64,000 bases of DNA from Bradyrhizobium sp. CCGUVB4N (GTDB lineage: Bacteria; Pseudomonadota; Alphaproteobacteria; Rhizobiales; Xanthobacteraceae). A program made the translations under genes and the position numbers. Positions 24,283 through 32,784 of this stretch are shown piece by piece. The notes below the pieces were generated by a model. It did no database searches and had not been told where the DNA came from. It worked only from the letters and a program-made list of their open reading frames with translations. The DNA lies in NCBI RefSeq assembly GCF_024199945.1, contig NZ_JANADP010000001.1, positions 5,084,001-5,148,000 on the forward strand, read 5' to 3'. Every line of letters starts with the position of its first letter. Positions within the stretch are counted from its first letter, which is position 1.

Positions 24283-24435
24283 ACGGTGCCGCGAGGTCGG
24301 AGCGGGCTCAAAGCCTCCTGACGCATGACGCGAGATCGCGGCCGTCATGCCTGCCATTCGGCGGGGATGCGCGGCTTTTGCTGGAGCGCGACACCGGTTA
24401 AGTTCGCCCTTCCCCGCAATTGAAGCCGATGCAAA

Positions 24436-26484
24436 ATGACCGCCCCTTTCGTCCCGCAGATCGCCCTCTATCGCAACTGGCTCGCCGCGCAGCGTGGCCT
24501 CACCTTCGCGAATTACGAGGAGATGCGGCAATGGTCGGTGCGCGACCTCGATGGATTCTGGCGCAGCATCTGGGATTATTACGATCTGCAATCGCCGACG
24601 CCGTTTGCAGCCGTCATCACCGAGCGCAAGATGCCCGGCGCGGTCTGGTTTCCAGGCGCACAGGTGAACTATGCGCGACAGGTGTTCCGGCACGTTGAGG
24701 CGGCGCATGCCGCGGGCCTGCCCGCGATCGTCAGCGGCGGCGAGGACGGCAAGCTTCACGAGACCAGCTGGCCGGAGCTCAAGCGCAAGGCGGCCGCGCT
24801 CGCGCTGCACCTCAAGGACAAGGGGATCAAGCCCGGCGACCGCGTCGCGGCCTATCTGCCCAACATCGCCGAGACCATCATCGCGTTTCTCGCCAGCGCC
24901 AGCATCGGCGCGGTCTGGAGTGTCTGCGCGCCCGACATGGCCGCGCCCGCCGTGATCGACCGCTTCAAGCAGATCGAGCCAAAGGTGCTGATCGCCTGCG
25001 ATGCCGTCACCTATGCCGGGCGCAGGCATGACCGCAAGGACGTCGTCACCGAGCTGCGGCGATCGCTGCCGAGCGTCGCGCATGTCATCCTGCACAGCGA
25101 CGCCACAGCGCCCGCCGCACCGGACGCCCTGCTCTCCGATATCACCGCCCGGAGGGGCGCCGCGATCGACGCGTTCGAGCCGATGTGGCTGCCGTTCGAT
25201 CATCCGCTCTGGATCGTCTACTCCAGCGGCACCACCGGCCTGCCCAAGCCGATCGTGCACGGCCATGGCGGCATCGTCATCGTGGTGCTGGCGCTGCTCG
25301 GGTTGCACAACGACATCGGCTGCTCCTATCACCCAAACTCCTTTGGCGAGCGCTATCACTGGTATTCTTCGACCGGCTGGATCATGTGGAATTCGCAGGT
25401 CGGCGGCCTCTTGAGCGGCACGACCTGCTGCATCTTCGACGGCAGCCCCGGCGGCACCAAGGACAAGCCGGACTGGACCACGTCGTGGCGCTTCGTGGCG
25501 CAATCGAAAGTGACCTTCTTCGGCGCTGGCGCTGCGTTCTTTGCCAATTGCGCCAAGGCGGAGATCGATCTGGCAACGGCCGGAGATCTCTCGCGGCTGC
25601 GCTGCCTCGGCTCGACAGGCTCACCGCTCAGCGCCGATACGCAAGCCTGGTTCAACGAGCGCTTCGCGGCGCTGTCGAAAAAGAACGGCAACAAGGCGCA
25701 GGCCGATATCTGGTGGGCGAACATCTCCGGCGGCACCGACTTTGCCGGCGCCTTCATCGGGGGCAATCGCGAACTGCCGCAGACACCGGGCGCGATGCAG
25801 TGCCGCCTGCTGGGAGCAGCCGTCGAAGCCTTCAGTGAACAGGGCCGTGCCGTGATCGACGAGGTCGGCGAGCTCGTCTGTACCGAGCCGATGCCGTCGA
25901 TGCCGCTCTACTTCTGGAACGACAAGGGCAACGCACGCTATCTCGCGAGCTATTTCGAGACCTATCCGGACAATTTCGACGGCAGCGGCCGCGGGCCGGT
26001 GTGGCGCCACGGCGACTGGCTCAAGGTCAATCCGGACGGCTCATGCGTGATCTATGGCCGCAGCGATGCCACCATCAACCGGCACGGCCTGCGCATGGGC
26101 ACGAGCGAGCTCTATTCCGCGATCGAGGCGCTGCCTGAGGTGCTCGATAGCCTCGTTGTCGATCTCGAATATCTCGGCCGCGACAGCTACATGCCGCTGT
26201 TTGTGGTGCTGCGCGACGGCGTGGCCTTCGATGGCGCGATGCAGGCGAAGATCAACAAGGCGATCGAGGCCGGCCTGTCACGCCGCTTCCTGCCGAACGA
26301 AATCTTTGCGGTCGCCGAGATCCCGCGCACGTTGTCGGGCAAGAAGCAGGAGTTGCCGATCAAGAAGCTGCTGCTGGGCCAGCCCGTGGAGAAGGTCATC
26401 AACAAGGAGGCGATGGCCAACCCCGCCTGCCTCGACTGGTATCTCGCCTTCGCCCGCGACTATCTGGCGCGAACTGCGGCGTAA
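24436..26484 (+). CDS. aacS: Acetoacetyl-CoA synthetase
   Basis: This 682-residue ANL-superfamily enzyme activates acetoacetate to acetoacetyl-CoA with ATP, feeding ketone body or polyhydroxybutyrate carbon into central metabolism. The AMP-binding motif YSSGTTGLPKPIVHGHGG starts near residue 262. The early segment NYARQVF and the internal WHWYSSTG-like YHWYSSTGWIMWN are typical of acetoacetyl-CoA synthetases rather than acetyl-CoA synthetases. The catalytic C-terminal lysine lies in LSGKKQELPIKKLL. Length is close to the family norm. It stands alone on the plus strand. Confidence 0.9.
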   Translation: MTAPFVPQIALYRNWLAAQRGLTFANYEEMRQWSVRDLDGFWRSIWDYYDLQSPTPFAAVITERKMPGAVWFPGAQVNYARQVFRHVEAAHAAGLPAIVSGGEDGKLHETSWPELKRKAAALALHLKDKGIKPGDRVAAYLPNIAETIIAFLASASIGAVWSVCAPDMAAPAVIDRFKQIEPKVLIACDAVTYAGRRHDRKDVVTELRRSLPSVAHVILHSDATAPAAPDALLSDITARRGAAIDAFEPMWLPFDHPLWIVYSSGTTGLPKPIVHGHGGIVIVVLALLGLHNDIGCSYHPNSFGERYHWYSSTGWIMWNSQVGGLLSGTTCCIFDGSPGGTKDKPDWTTSWRFVAQSKVTFFGAGAAFFANCAKAEIDLATAGDLSRLRCLGSTGSPLSADTQAWFNERFAALSKKNGNKAQADIWWANISGGTDFAGAFIGGNRELPQTPGAMQCRLLGAAVEAFSEQGRAVIDEVGELVCTEPMPSMPLYFWNDKGNARYLASYFETYPDNFDGSGRGPVWRHGDWLKVNPDGSCVIYGRSDATINRHGLRMGTSELYSAIEALPEVLDSLVVDLEYLGRDSYMPLFVVLRDGVAFDGAMQAKINKAIEAGLSRRFLPNEIFAVAEIPRTLSGKKQELPIKKLLLGQPVEKVINKEAMANPACLDWYLAFARDYLARTAA

Positions 26485-26613
26485 GGCGCAGCCGCCGCCG
26501 AAATTGGAGGGATCCGGGACGCGGCAGATCGGCCCAATTGCACCTTCGGCGTTTGCACTCCGTTCACCGATCACCGCTAGACGGGTCAGTATCCCCTCCA
26601 ACGAACAGCAGCC

Positions 26614-26916
26614 ATGGCCGACCTCAACGCCGTCCTCTCCAGGCTCAACGACCGCCTGCTCCGCCTCGAAGGGGAGCTGTTCGTGCTGCGCTCGCTGGCG
26701 CGGGCGACGCTGACGGCGGGCGACGATCACGCGGCGCGGATGCGCAAGCTGGTCGAGGCCGCCAAGGTCGCGCTCGATGACGAGGCGAAGCGCGAACTCG
26801 ACAAGCCGACGCGCAAATATGTCGATGCGGCAACGGCGCTGGTGGAGGAATTGCTGGTGGAGCCAACCCCGGCGCGGCCGCTGTTCACCGTGATCGATGG
26901 CGGCCGGCGCGACTGA
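26614..26916 (+). CDS. Small helical hypothetical protein
   Basis: This 100-residue, largely alpha-helical protein has heptad-like spacing near the start (LSRLNDRLLRLEGELFVLRSL) that could form a short coiled coil. A charged region and a short C-terminal strand follow. No family recognised. It lies 129 bp after the acetoacetyl-CoA synthetase gene and is convergent with the next small gene. Confidence 0.55.
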   Translation: MADLNAVLSRLNDRLLRLEGELFVLRSLARATLTAGDDHAARMRKLVEAAKVALDDEAKRELDKPTRKYVDAATALVEELLVEPTPARPLFTVIDGGRRD

Positions 26917-26922
26917 GCATTG

Positions 26923-27159
26923 TTAGCGGAACCGCGTCGCACCAAGCTCCGGCGCAGCCGCCGCGAGCCTCGCCAGTCCAGCCTCGATGATCGCGATTTC
27001 CTCGTCGATCTTCCCGATCGGCAGGCTGAAATCGTACTTGCCTGACCTGCTCTTGAGATCGACCGCCAGCCGCTGCCTGTGCATCATCAGTTCGTCGAGG
27101 CCACGGCGGTTCTTCAGCCGCACATAGGCGTCCACGATCTGTTCGATTGCGTTTGGCAT
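26923..27159 (-). CDS. Small hypothetical protein, 78 residues
   Basis: This small charged, helical protein starts MPNAIEQIVDAYVRLKNRR and contains DEEIAIIEAGLARL. The internal ATG at 27159 is preferred over 27195 because the coding-like composition begins there. The pattern of long amphipathic helices suggests a small structural or DNA-associated protein, but I assign no function. Confidence 0.55.
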   Translation of the reverse strand: MPNAIEQIVDAYVRLKNRRGLDELMMHRQRLAVDLKSRSGKYDFSLPIGKIDEEIAIIEAGLARLAAAAPELGATRFR

Positions 27160-27498
27160 GATATCGGCCCCGGCAAAAATGCCCGCGCGGCGCACCCACG
27201 CCGGCGGGACATTTTTGGTGTCGCGGTACGCAATACAAATCCGCGACGGATTCGTCGATACGACAGGCAGGTTGAGAACGCGTTACCGTTTGATGATTTC
27301 GTGATGGCAGCAATGAAAAAGCCGCTGGCGGTTACGCCAGCGGCCACAGCCGGGTTCGAAAACGGATCCGGAATGAAATTTGGCCAGCCCCGGTTAGCGC
27401 ATGTTCTAACGGCACGCGGCGGATTCGTTCTGCTCGAAACCAAACACAGGAACCGGCGCAATGATCATTTGCCGCCGACCGTGGCCGTGCGGCAACGC
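27160..27498. other. 339-bp gap with a terminator only
   Basis: I see no credible gene here. The region holds a strong hairpin (27321-27344) that serves the minus-strand gene to its right. A plus-strand frame through the region has no ribosome binding site or family-like content. Confidence 0.5.
27321..27344 (-). terminator. Rho-independent terminator
   Basis: A perfect 10-bp stem, GCCGCTGGCG with CGCCAGCGGC, closes a GTTA loop and is followed on the minus strand by TTTTT (27316-27320). It lies 155 bp downstream of the exported protein gene at 27499. Confidence 0.75.
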
Positions 27499-27783
27499 CT
27501 AGTCCGTGACGCAGAAATATCTGCGCGGTGATTTGCGATAGGCGCTGTAGCGGTAATGCGGCCGGTAGGCATAGCCGCGATACAGTGCCGGCGGCTCCTC
27601 GCCGTAATAGGCGCCGTGGTAGAAATTGTAGATCGTGCCTTCGGCGCAGCGATAGGCATCCCAGGTCGGGCCGATGAAGGGCGCCACCCCGTTCTCGGGC
27701 GGAACTACCGGGTAAGGTCCGCCGGCGCGGGCCGGACCGGCCGCAATCAGGACGGCGAGTAGGACAAACCACGCGCACCGCAT
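27499..27783 (-). CDS. Small exported Tyr/Pro-rich hypothetical protein
   Basis: This 94-residue protein has a clear signal peptide (MRCAWFVLLAVLIAAGPARA) and a mature part rich in Tyr and Pro (GTIYNFYHGAYYGEEPPALY, then YRPHYRYSAYRK). Two cysteines are in YRCAEG and YFCVTD. The ATG at 27783 follows GGAG at 7 nt. The function is unknown; composition suggests an envelope protein. Confidence 0.6.
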   Translation of the reverse strand: MRCAWFVLLAVLIAAGPARAGGPYPVVPPENGVAPFIGPTWDAYRCAEGTIYNFYHGAYYGEEPPALYRGYAYRPHYRYSAYRKSPRRYFCVTD

Positions 27784-27974
27784 GTGCTCGCTCCGGGCTG
27801 GTCGCAATACGCTCATGGAAGCACCTGAGCGGGCGACTGCGCAATCGCGGAATTCACCGCCCCCTGCGCGCTCTGCGCATTGTTGATAACCGGCGCAAAC
27901 GCCGCGCAGGTGGTGACAGGACGGCCGGACGTGTTATCGGGGGATGACGCATCTGCGAGACGGATCAGACACCC

Positions 27975-28562
27975 ATGCGCATTACCCTCGTCGGCTCCCG
28001 CCATTTCGGCGTGACCACCCTGAACATGCTTCGCGAGCACGGCGTTGGGGTCGTGCGGGTTGTGGTGGCCGACGCGGATGACCGCCTCGCCGCGACCGCC
28101 AAGGCCGCCGGCATCGACGTGGTGGTGCAGGCCAATCCCAAGCTGGTGGTGGCCTCCGAGATCGCCCCCGACACCGATCTGATCATCACCGCCCACAGCC
28201 ACGCCCGGATCGGCAAGGACGCGCTGGCGGCCAGCAAGTTCGGCGGGATCGGCTATCACCCCTCGCTGCTGCCGCGTCATCGCGGCAAGGCGGCGGTGGA
28301 ATGGACCATCAAGGAAGGCGATCCGATCGCCGGCGGCACGATCTATCACCTCGCCGACCGTATGGACGCAGGCGCCATCGCCGCCCAGGACTGGTGCTTC
28401 GTCAAGAAGGGCGAGACCGCGCGCGAACTCTGGGAGCGTGCGCTGGCCCCGCTCGGCCTCAAGCTGCTGGCTGACGTGATCGATTACGCCAAGGTTCACA
28501 AGGCCTTGCCGTCGAAAGCTCAGGACGAACAATTCGCGACGTCGGCACCGAGTCTTTCGTGA
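27975..28562 (+). CDS. Formyltransferase-family protein
   Basis: This 195-residue protein has the N-terminal fold of folate-dependent formyltransferases: a Rossmann start (MRITLVGSRHFGVTTLNML), THSHARIGKDALAASK-like central part, and the catalytic GYHPSLLPRHRGKAAVEW with the conserved His and the following GGTIYHLADRMDAG loop. It lacks the C-terminal domain of methionyl-tRNA formyltransferase, so it probably formylates another amine, such as a sugar or small metabolite. No nucleotide-sugar genes are adjacent. Confidence 0.75.
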   Translation: MRITLVGSRHFGVTTLNMLREHGVGVVRVVVADADDRLAATAKAAGIDVVVQANPKLVVASEIAPDTDLIITAHSHARIGKDALAASKFGGIGYHPSLLPRHRGKAAVEWTIKEGDPIAGGTIYHLADRMDAGAIAAQDWCFVKKGETARELWERALAPLGLKLLADVIDYAKVHKALPSKAQDEQFATSAPSLS

Positions 28563-28745
28563 GTCGCTCCCCGCGTTAACGATTAACGTGAAGGCGCCTT
28601 GATTCTGCTTCGAAAATTGGAGCCAGAAACGCAAATAAACCATTGTTTCCACAGGAACAATTTTCGGCTTTGCATCGCACCAAATTTCCGTCACATTTCG
28701 CCCGAATAAGCGTCAGCATATCAGACAAATTCGAGGACGGAATTC

Positions 28746-29096
28746 ATGCGTTTTGGTCGCATCGCGGCGTTCTGTGCCGCTTCAGTCATTACCGCCACTC
28801 TCGCCGCCCCGGCGGTCGCCCAGACCCCGTTTGATGGCAATTGGCAGGTCACCATCGTGACCAAGACCGGTTCCTGCGAGCCGACCGCAAGCTCCATGCT
28901 GACGGTTGCCGACGGCAAGATCACCGCGCCCGGCGCTAACGTTTCCGGCACCATCGGCAGTGGGGGACTTGTGAAAGTTTCGATCAATGGTGCATATGCC
29001 AACGGTCAACTCAGCGGCAACGCCGGATCGGGGAAGTGGAATGGAGCATCTGCAGGCATACCGTGCAGCGGGCGATGGGAAGCATCGCGCCAATAA
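28746..29096 (+). CDS. Small exported hypothetical protein
   Basis: This 116-residue protein has a signal peptide (MRFGRIAAFCAASVITATLA, cleavage after VAQ) and a compact beta-rich mature domain with one disulfide pair possible (GSCEPT and IPCSGR). WNGASAG and SGRWEA are typical of small secreted domains that resemble lipocalin-like folds. It lies 37 bp upstream of a similar exported protein gene, so both may form one unit. Confidence 0.6.
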   Translation: MRFGRIAAFCAASVITATLAAPAVAQTPFDGNWQVTIVTKTGSCEPTASSMLTVADGKITAPGANVSGTIGSGGLVKVSINGAYANGQLSGNAGSGKWNGASAGIPCSGRWEASRQ

Positions 29097-29133
29097 GCTA
29101 TTCGGGACTAACCTCCTAAACCGGCGGCTGCTC

Positions 29134-29586
29134 ATGGCGGCCGCCGTTTTGTTTGTGACAGCTGTTGCCAGCTCGGAGAGCAAGGCTCAGGCCGGCCCGT
29201 TCGCGCAGTTGGCGGGAAGCTGGAGCGGTGCCGGTACCGTCACCCTGGACGACGGCTCGACCGAGCGGATCCGCTGCCGCGCCAGATACGCCCCGGTCGG
29301 CCCGACCATGGAGATGTCGCTGACCTGCGCCAGCGACGCCTACAAGTTCAACCTCGGCGCCAACGTGAAGGCCGAGGGCGGCGCCGTCGTCGGCAACTGG
29401 AGTGAGACCAGCCGCAATATCAGCGGCTCGATCGAGGGCAAGGGTGCCGGCGGAAACTACGAGCTCGTCGCCTCGACCGCCGGCTTCAATGCCAACATCT
29501 CGCTGCGCACGTCCGGGAACAAGCAGAACGTCAGGATGCGCGCGGACAGCCAGTTCCGCGGCGCCGAGATTTCGCTCTCGAAATAA
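29134..29586 (+). CDS. Exported hypothetical protein
   Basis: This 150-residue predicted exported protein has a signal-like N-terminus (AAAVLFVTAVASSESKAQA) and a beta-rich body beginning FAQLAGSWSGAGTVTLDDGS, which recalls lipid- or ligand-binding barrels. Two cysteines are present (IRCRARY and LTCASD). The ATG at 29134 is the simplest start; a frame upstream is open and starts with poor sites. The neighbouring gene 28746-29096 encodes another small exported beta-type protein. Confidence 0.55.
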   Translation: MAAAVLFVTAVASSESKAQAGPFAQLAGSWSGAGTVTLDDGSTERIRCRARYAPVGPTMEMSLTCASDAYKFNLGANVKAEGGAVVGNWSETSRNISGSIEGKGAGGNYELVASTAGFNANISLRTSGNKQNVRMRADSQFRGAEISLSK

Positions 29587-29639
29587 GATCGAGCGGTGAC
29601 ACGACAATCGATCCGGTGCCCGGCGCCGGATCGATTTTT

Positions 29640-30038
29640 TTATGCGCCCGGCACGAATGCCGTGACCTCGATCTCGACCTTGGCACGATCGTCGACGAGA
29701 CCACCGATATAGAGCAGCGTCGAGGGTGGGAAATTGCGCCCGAGCGTCTCCTTCCAGGCCGCACCGATGCCGGCGCCTGCGGCCTCATATTCGCTGCGGC
29801 TGGTCAGATACCAGGTCAGGCGGACAATGTGCTCGGGGCCGGCGCCGGCCTCCGCGAGAAGCTTGATGATCCGCTTCAGCGCGGTCGCGACCTGGGCGGC
29901 CATGTCGGGCTCGTAGTTGCCGGTCTCGTCGCCGCCGGTCTGCCCGGCCAGCACGACCCATTGGCCGGGCCCCTCCGCCACCACGCCATGTGAGAAGCCG
30001 CGCGGTTTCTTCCATTCGGCCGGCTGCAGGATGCGCAT
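29640..30038 (-). CDS. RidA/YjgF family protein
   Basis: This 132-residue RidA-family protein starts MRILQPAEWKKPRGFSHGV and contains VVLAGQTGGDETG, HIVRLTWYLTSRSEYE and the C-terminal PPSTLLYIGGLVDDRAKVEIE, which covers the usual active-site arginine and tyrosine positions. Canonical RidA deaminates reactive enamine/imine intermediates; members with changed residues have other roles. It is upstream on the minus strand of nothing obvious and divergent from the EamA gene. Confidence 0.8.
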   Translation of the reverse strand: MRILQPAEWKKPRGFSHGVVAEGPGQWVVLAGQTGGDETGNYEPDMAAQVATALKRIIKLLAEAGAGPEHIVRLTWYLTSRSEYEAAGAGIGAAWKETLGRNFPPSTLLYIGGLVDDRAKVEIEVTAFVPGA

Positions 30039-30188
30039 GAGCGGAGATCTCCCGATTTTCTTGTTGCTCTGAGCTTGGCTTAGCACGTCGCCGTGCATCG
30101 CTGCACCGGCAGATTTGGCCGTTGCAAACTGCGGTGATGTCGCCGATACCGGCCCTCCCCTCAGGATCAATCTCCTGTCCCCACACCG

Positions 30189-31064
30189 ATGAGCACAACA
30201 CCGTCAAAAACGATGGCCGCACTATGGATGGCCGGCTGGCTCTCCCTGATGCTGGTTATGGCGGTGGCCGGTCGCGAAACCACGCGTGACTTGAACGTCT
30301 TCCAGATCATGGAGGTGCGGTCACTGATCGGATTCACGCTACTCCTGCCGATCATCTACCGGACCGGCGGCTTCAAGGCCGTCGCGACCAAACGCCTGGC
30401 GCAGCACCTCGCCCGCAACGGCGTGCATTATTTTGCGCAGCTCGGCTGGTTCTACGCGCTGATGCTGATCGGGATCGGCCAGGTTGTCGCGATCGAATTC
30501 ACAATGCCGATCTGGACCGCGCTGCTCGCTGCAACATTCCTGGCCGAGCGCATGACCGTCTGGAAGATCGCGGCCGTCGCGCTCGGCGTCGTCGGCGTCG
30601 TCATGATCGTGCGACCGGCCACCGGCGAGATCAATCCGGGCCAGTTGATCGCACTCGGCGCCGCGATCGGGTTCAGCATCTCCATGATCCTGGCGAAATC
30701 GCTGACCCGGACCGAGAGCGCCTTGTCGATCCTGTTCTGGATGATCATCGTGCAGATGGTCGTGGGCTTCGTGCCGACGCTCTACGTCTGGACCTGGCCG
30801 TCGGCCACGCTGTGGGGCTGGCTGTTCGTCATCGGGGTCTGCGGCACTTTCTCGCACTACTGTCTCGCCAGCGCGCTGCGCTACGCGGACGCCACCATCG
30901 TGGTTCCCATGGACTTCCTGCGGGTCCCCCTCACCGCGACCGCTGGCTGGCTGCTCTATTCAGAGCGGCTCGACGCCTGGACCGTGCTGGGCGCGGCCCT
31001 GATCCTGTTCGGCAACCTCCTGAATTTAAAGCCGGCTGCACCGGTTCCTGCCCGCGCCCAGTGA
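30189..31064 (+). CDS. EamA-family (DMT) exporter
   Basis: This 291-residue protein of the drug/metabolite transporter superfamily shows ten hydrophobic segments in two EamA repeats. Typical parts are MPIWTALLAATFLAERMTVWK and GEINPGQLIALGAAIGFSIS, with the second repeat ending LYSERLDAWTVLGAALILFGN. Members export amino acids or metabolites. It is divergent from the RidA gene across 150 bp, which might link it to export of amine or amino-acid products. Confidence 0.88.
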   Translation: MSTTPSKTMAALWMAGWLSLMLVMAVAGRETTRDLNVFQIMEVRSLIGFTLLLPIIYRTGGFKAVATKRLAQHLARNGVHYFAQLGWFYALMLIGIGQVVAIEFTMPIWTALLAATFLAERMTVWKIAAVALGVVGVVMIVRPATGEINPGQLIALGAAIGFSISMILAKSLTRTESALSILFWMIIVQMVVGFVPTLYVWTWPSATLWGWLFVIGVCGTFSHYCLASALRYADATIVVPMDFLRVPLTATAGWLLYSERLDAWTVLGAALILFGNLLNLKPAAPVPARAQ

Positions 31065-31104
31065 ACCGGCCCACGGCCTGAGGCGACTAATCCAAGTGGT
31101 CGAG

Positions 31105-31120
31105 CGTGATTTGGATCACG
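31105..31120. promoter_or_regulatory. Perfect CRP/FNR-type dyad upstream of the caspase-like gene
   Basis: CGTGATTTGGATCACG has perfect 6-bp arms around TTGG. It has the TGAT-N4-ATCA core of FNR/FixK sites but with flanking CG in place of T. Its centre is about 166 bp upstream of the ATG at 31279 and 41 bp after the EamA stop. Confidence 0.4.
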
Positions 31121-31278
31121 TTGGAGGGGCACACTTCCATCGTACACACTCGGTCACAGGGCAACGGGTTGGGTGAGTTGGGCGAACCGTCGTTTTGCTA
31201 GCGCGAGGCTGGGCGCTTTCGTGTAGGTTCGACGCCAATTTGTTGCTGCCTGTCATTCGATTCTGTTGGGGATTTCAG

Positions 31279-32709
31279 ATGCGCACTCTCACCATCATCG
31301 TTTCGCTGATGTGCATGGCGCTGTCGGTCAGCGCCGCCAGGGCCGACCGCCGCGTCGCCTTCGTCGTCGGCAACGGCGCCTACAAGAACGTCGCACAATT
31401 GCCGAACCCGCCGATCGACGCCAAGGCGATGGCGGCGACATTGCGAAATGTCGGTTTCGAGGTGATCGAAGGATCCAACCTCTCCCGTGACCAGATGACG
31501 GAGAAGCTGCTCGACTTCGGCCGCAAGGCACAGGGCTCCGATGTCGCGGTGTTCTATTATGCCGGTCACGGCATCGCCGTCGGCGGCAGCAACTACCTTC
31601 TGCCCGTCGATGCCGACATCAAGTCGGAGATGGACGTCAAGTTGGGGGCCGCCATCAACATCGACCTGACGCTCGACCAGACCATGGGCGACGCCAAGGT
31701 CAAGCTGGTCTTCCTCGACGCCTGTCGCGACAATCCCTTCGCCGCCAAGATCAAGTCCAACTCGGCGACCCGCAGCGTTAACGTTCAAAGCGGCCTTGCC
31801 GAGATGAAGTCGGGCGAAGGCACCTTGATCGCGTTCGCCACCGGCCCGGGCCAGACTGCGCTCGACGGCCAGGAGGGCAACAACAGCCCCTTCACCCGCG
31901 CGCTGATCGACAACATCACCAAGCCCGGCGTCGAGATCCAGCAGGCGATGACCTCGGTGCGCGCCCAGGTCAATGAAGAGACCCACAAGGGCCAGCTCCC
32001 CTGGGGCCACACCAATTTGATCGGCGCCGTCTATCTCAACCCAGCGCAGCAGACCCAGCAGGTCGCCAACGCGGCTCCGACCGCCTCGAGCAGCATGCCG
32101 GCGGCTGCGGCCAGCAGCAGCTCCGACGGTGTCGAGCTCGAATACTGGCGCTCGGTGAAGGAAACCAACAAGCCGGAAGAGCTCAACGCCTACCTCTCGG
32201 CCTATCCGAATGGCCAGTTCAAGGCGCTGGCCCTGGCGCGGCTTGCCGCGATCCAGAACGGTCCGTCGACCACGACCCGCAACCTCAATGCCGGTGTCGA
32301 TCCCGCAACCTTCACCGAAGACGCCAGCCAGCTCACCGAGGACCAGATCGGCCTCGACAAGGGTCAGCGCCGCGACGTGCAGCGCCGCCTCAACGGGCTC
32401 GGCTTCGACACCAAGGTGACCGGTGCGTTCACCGACGAGACCCGCACGGTGCTCAAGCGCTGGCAGGCCGCCCGCGGCTATCCGTCGACAGGCTTCCTCA
32501 ACAAGCTGCAGCACAAGGCCCTGCTCTCCGAGATCGTCGCCTCGACGCCGACCGCGAGCGATGACAGCGCGAAGCCGGCCCGACGTGCCCCCTCCCAGGC
32601 CCAGAGCGCCCCCGCGCCCCGCCACAGCGGTGGCGGAGGCGGCGACGCCGGCGCGGCCTTCGTGGGCGGCGTGGTCGGCGGCATGATGGGCGGCATGTTC
32701 CGCCGCTGA
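31279..32709 (+). CDS. Exported caspase-like (peptidase C14) protein with peptidoglycan-binding-like domain
   Basis: This 476-residue protein has a signal peptide (residues 1-22, cleavage near ARA) and a caspase-fold domain (about 23-260). The catalytic pair is His97 (YYAGHG) and Cys149 (LDACRDN). A proline/alanine-rich linker follows. Then comes a region (about 350-420, DKGQRRDVQRRLNGLGFDT) like PG_binding_1 domains, and a Gly-rich tail (GGVVGGMMGGMFRR). The ATG at 31279 follows TTGGGGA. Such periplasmic metacaspase-like proteins are widespread in alphaproteobacteria, with unknown substrates. Confidence 0.87.
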   Translation: MRTLTIIVSLMCMALSVSAARADRRVAFVVGNGAYKNVAQLPNPPIDAKAMAATLRNVGFEVIEGSNLSRDQMTEKLLDFGRKAQGSDVAVFYYAGHGIAVGGSNYLLPVDADIKSEMDVKLGAAINIDLTLDQTMGDAKVKLVFLDACRDNPFAAKIKSNSATRSVNVQSGLAEMKSGEGTLIAFATGPGQTALDGQEGNNSPFTRALIDNITKPGVEIQQAMTSVRAQVNEETHKGQLPWGHTNLIGAVYLNPAQQTQQVANAAPTASSSMPAAAASSSSDGVELEYWRSVKETNKPEELNAYLSAYPNGQFKALALARLAAIQNGPSTTTRNLNAGVDPATFTEDASQLTEDQIGLDKGQRRDVQRRLNGLGFDTKVTGAFTDETRTVLKRWQAARGYPSTGFLNKLQHKALLSEIVASTPTASDDSAKPARRAPSQAQSAPAPRHSGGGGGDAGAAFVGGVVGGMMGGMFRR

Positions 32710-32733
32710 GGCGACACCGAATCGCAAACAAAA

Positions 32734-32754
32734 AGCCCGGTTCACCGCCGGGCT
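32734..32754. terminator. Bidirectional Rho-independent terminator
   Basis: A 7-bp stem, AGCCCGG with CCGGGCT, is followed by TTTTTT on the plus strand and by a T-run on the minus strand. It lies between the convergent caspase-like and LysR genes. Confidence 0.85.
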
Positions 32755-32784
32755 TTTTTGTTGCTTTTATTGCTCATAGTCTTG

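Noticed and set aside
27345..27365. tRNA T-arm-like sequence GGGTTCGAAAAC
   Set aside because: No acceptor stem, anticodon arm or D-arm can be built around it.
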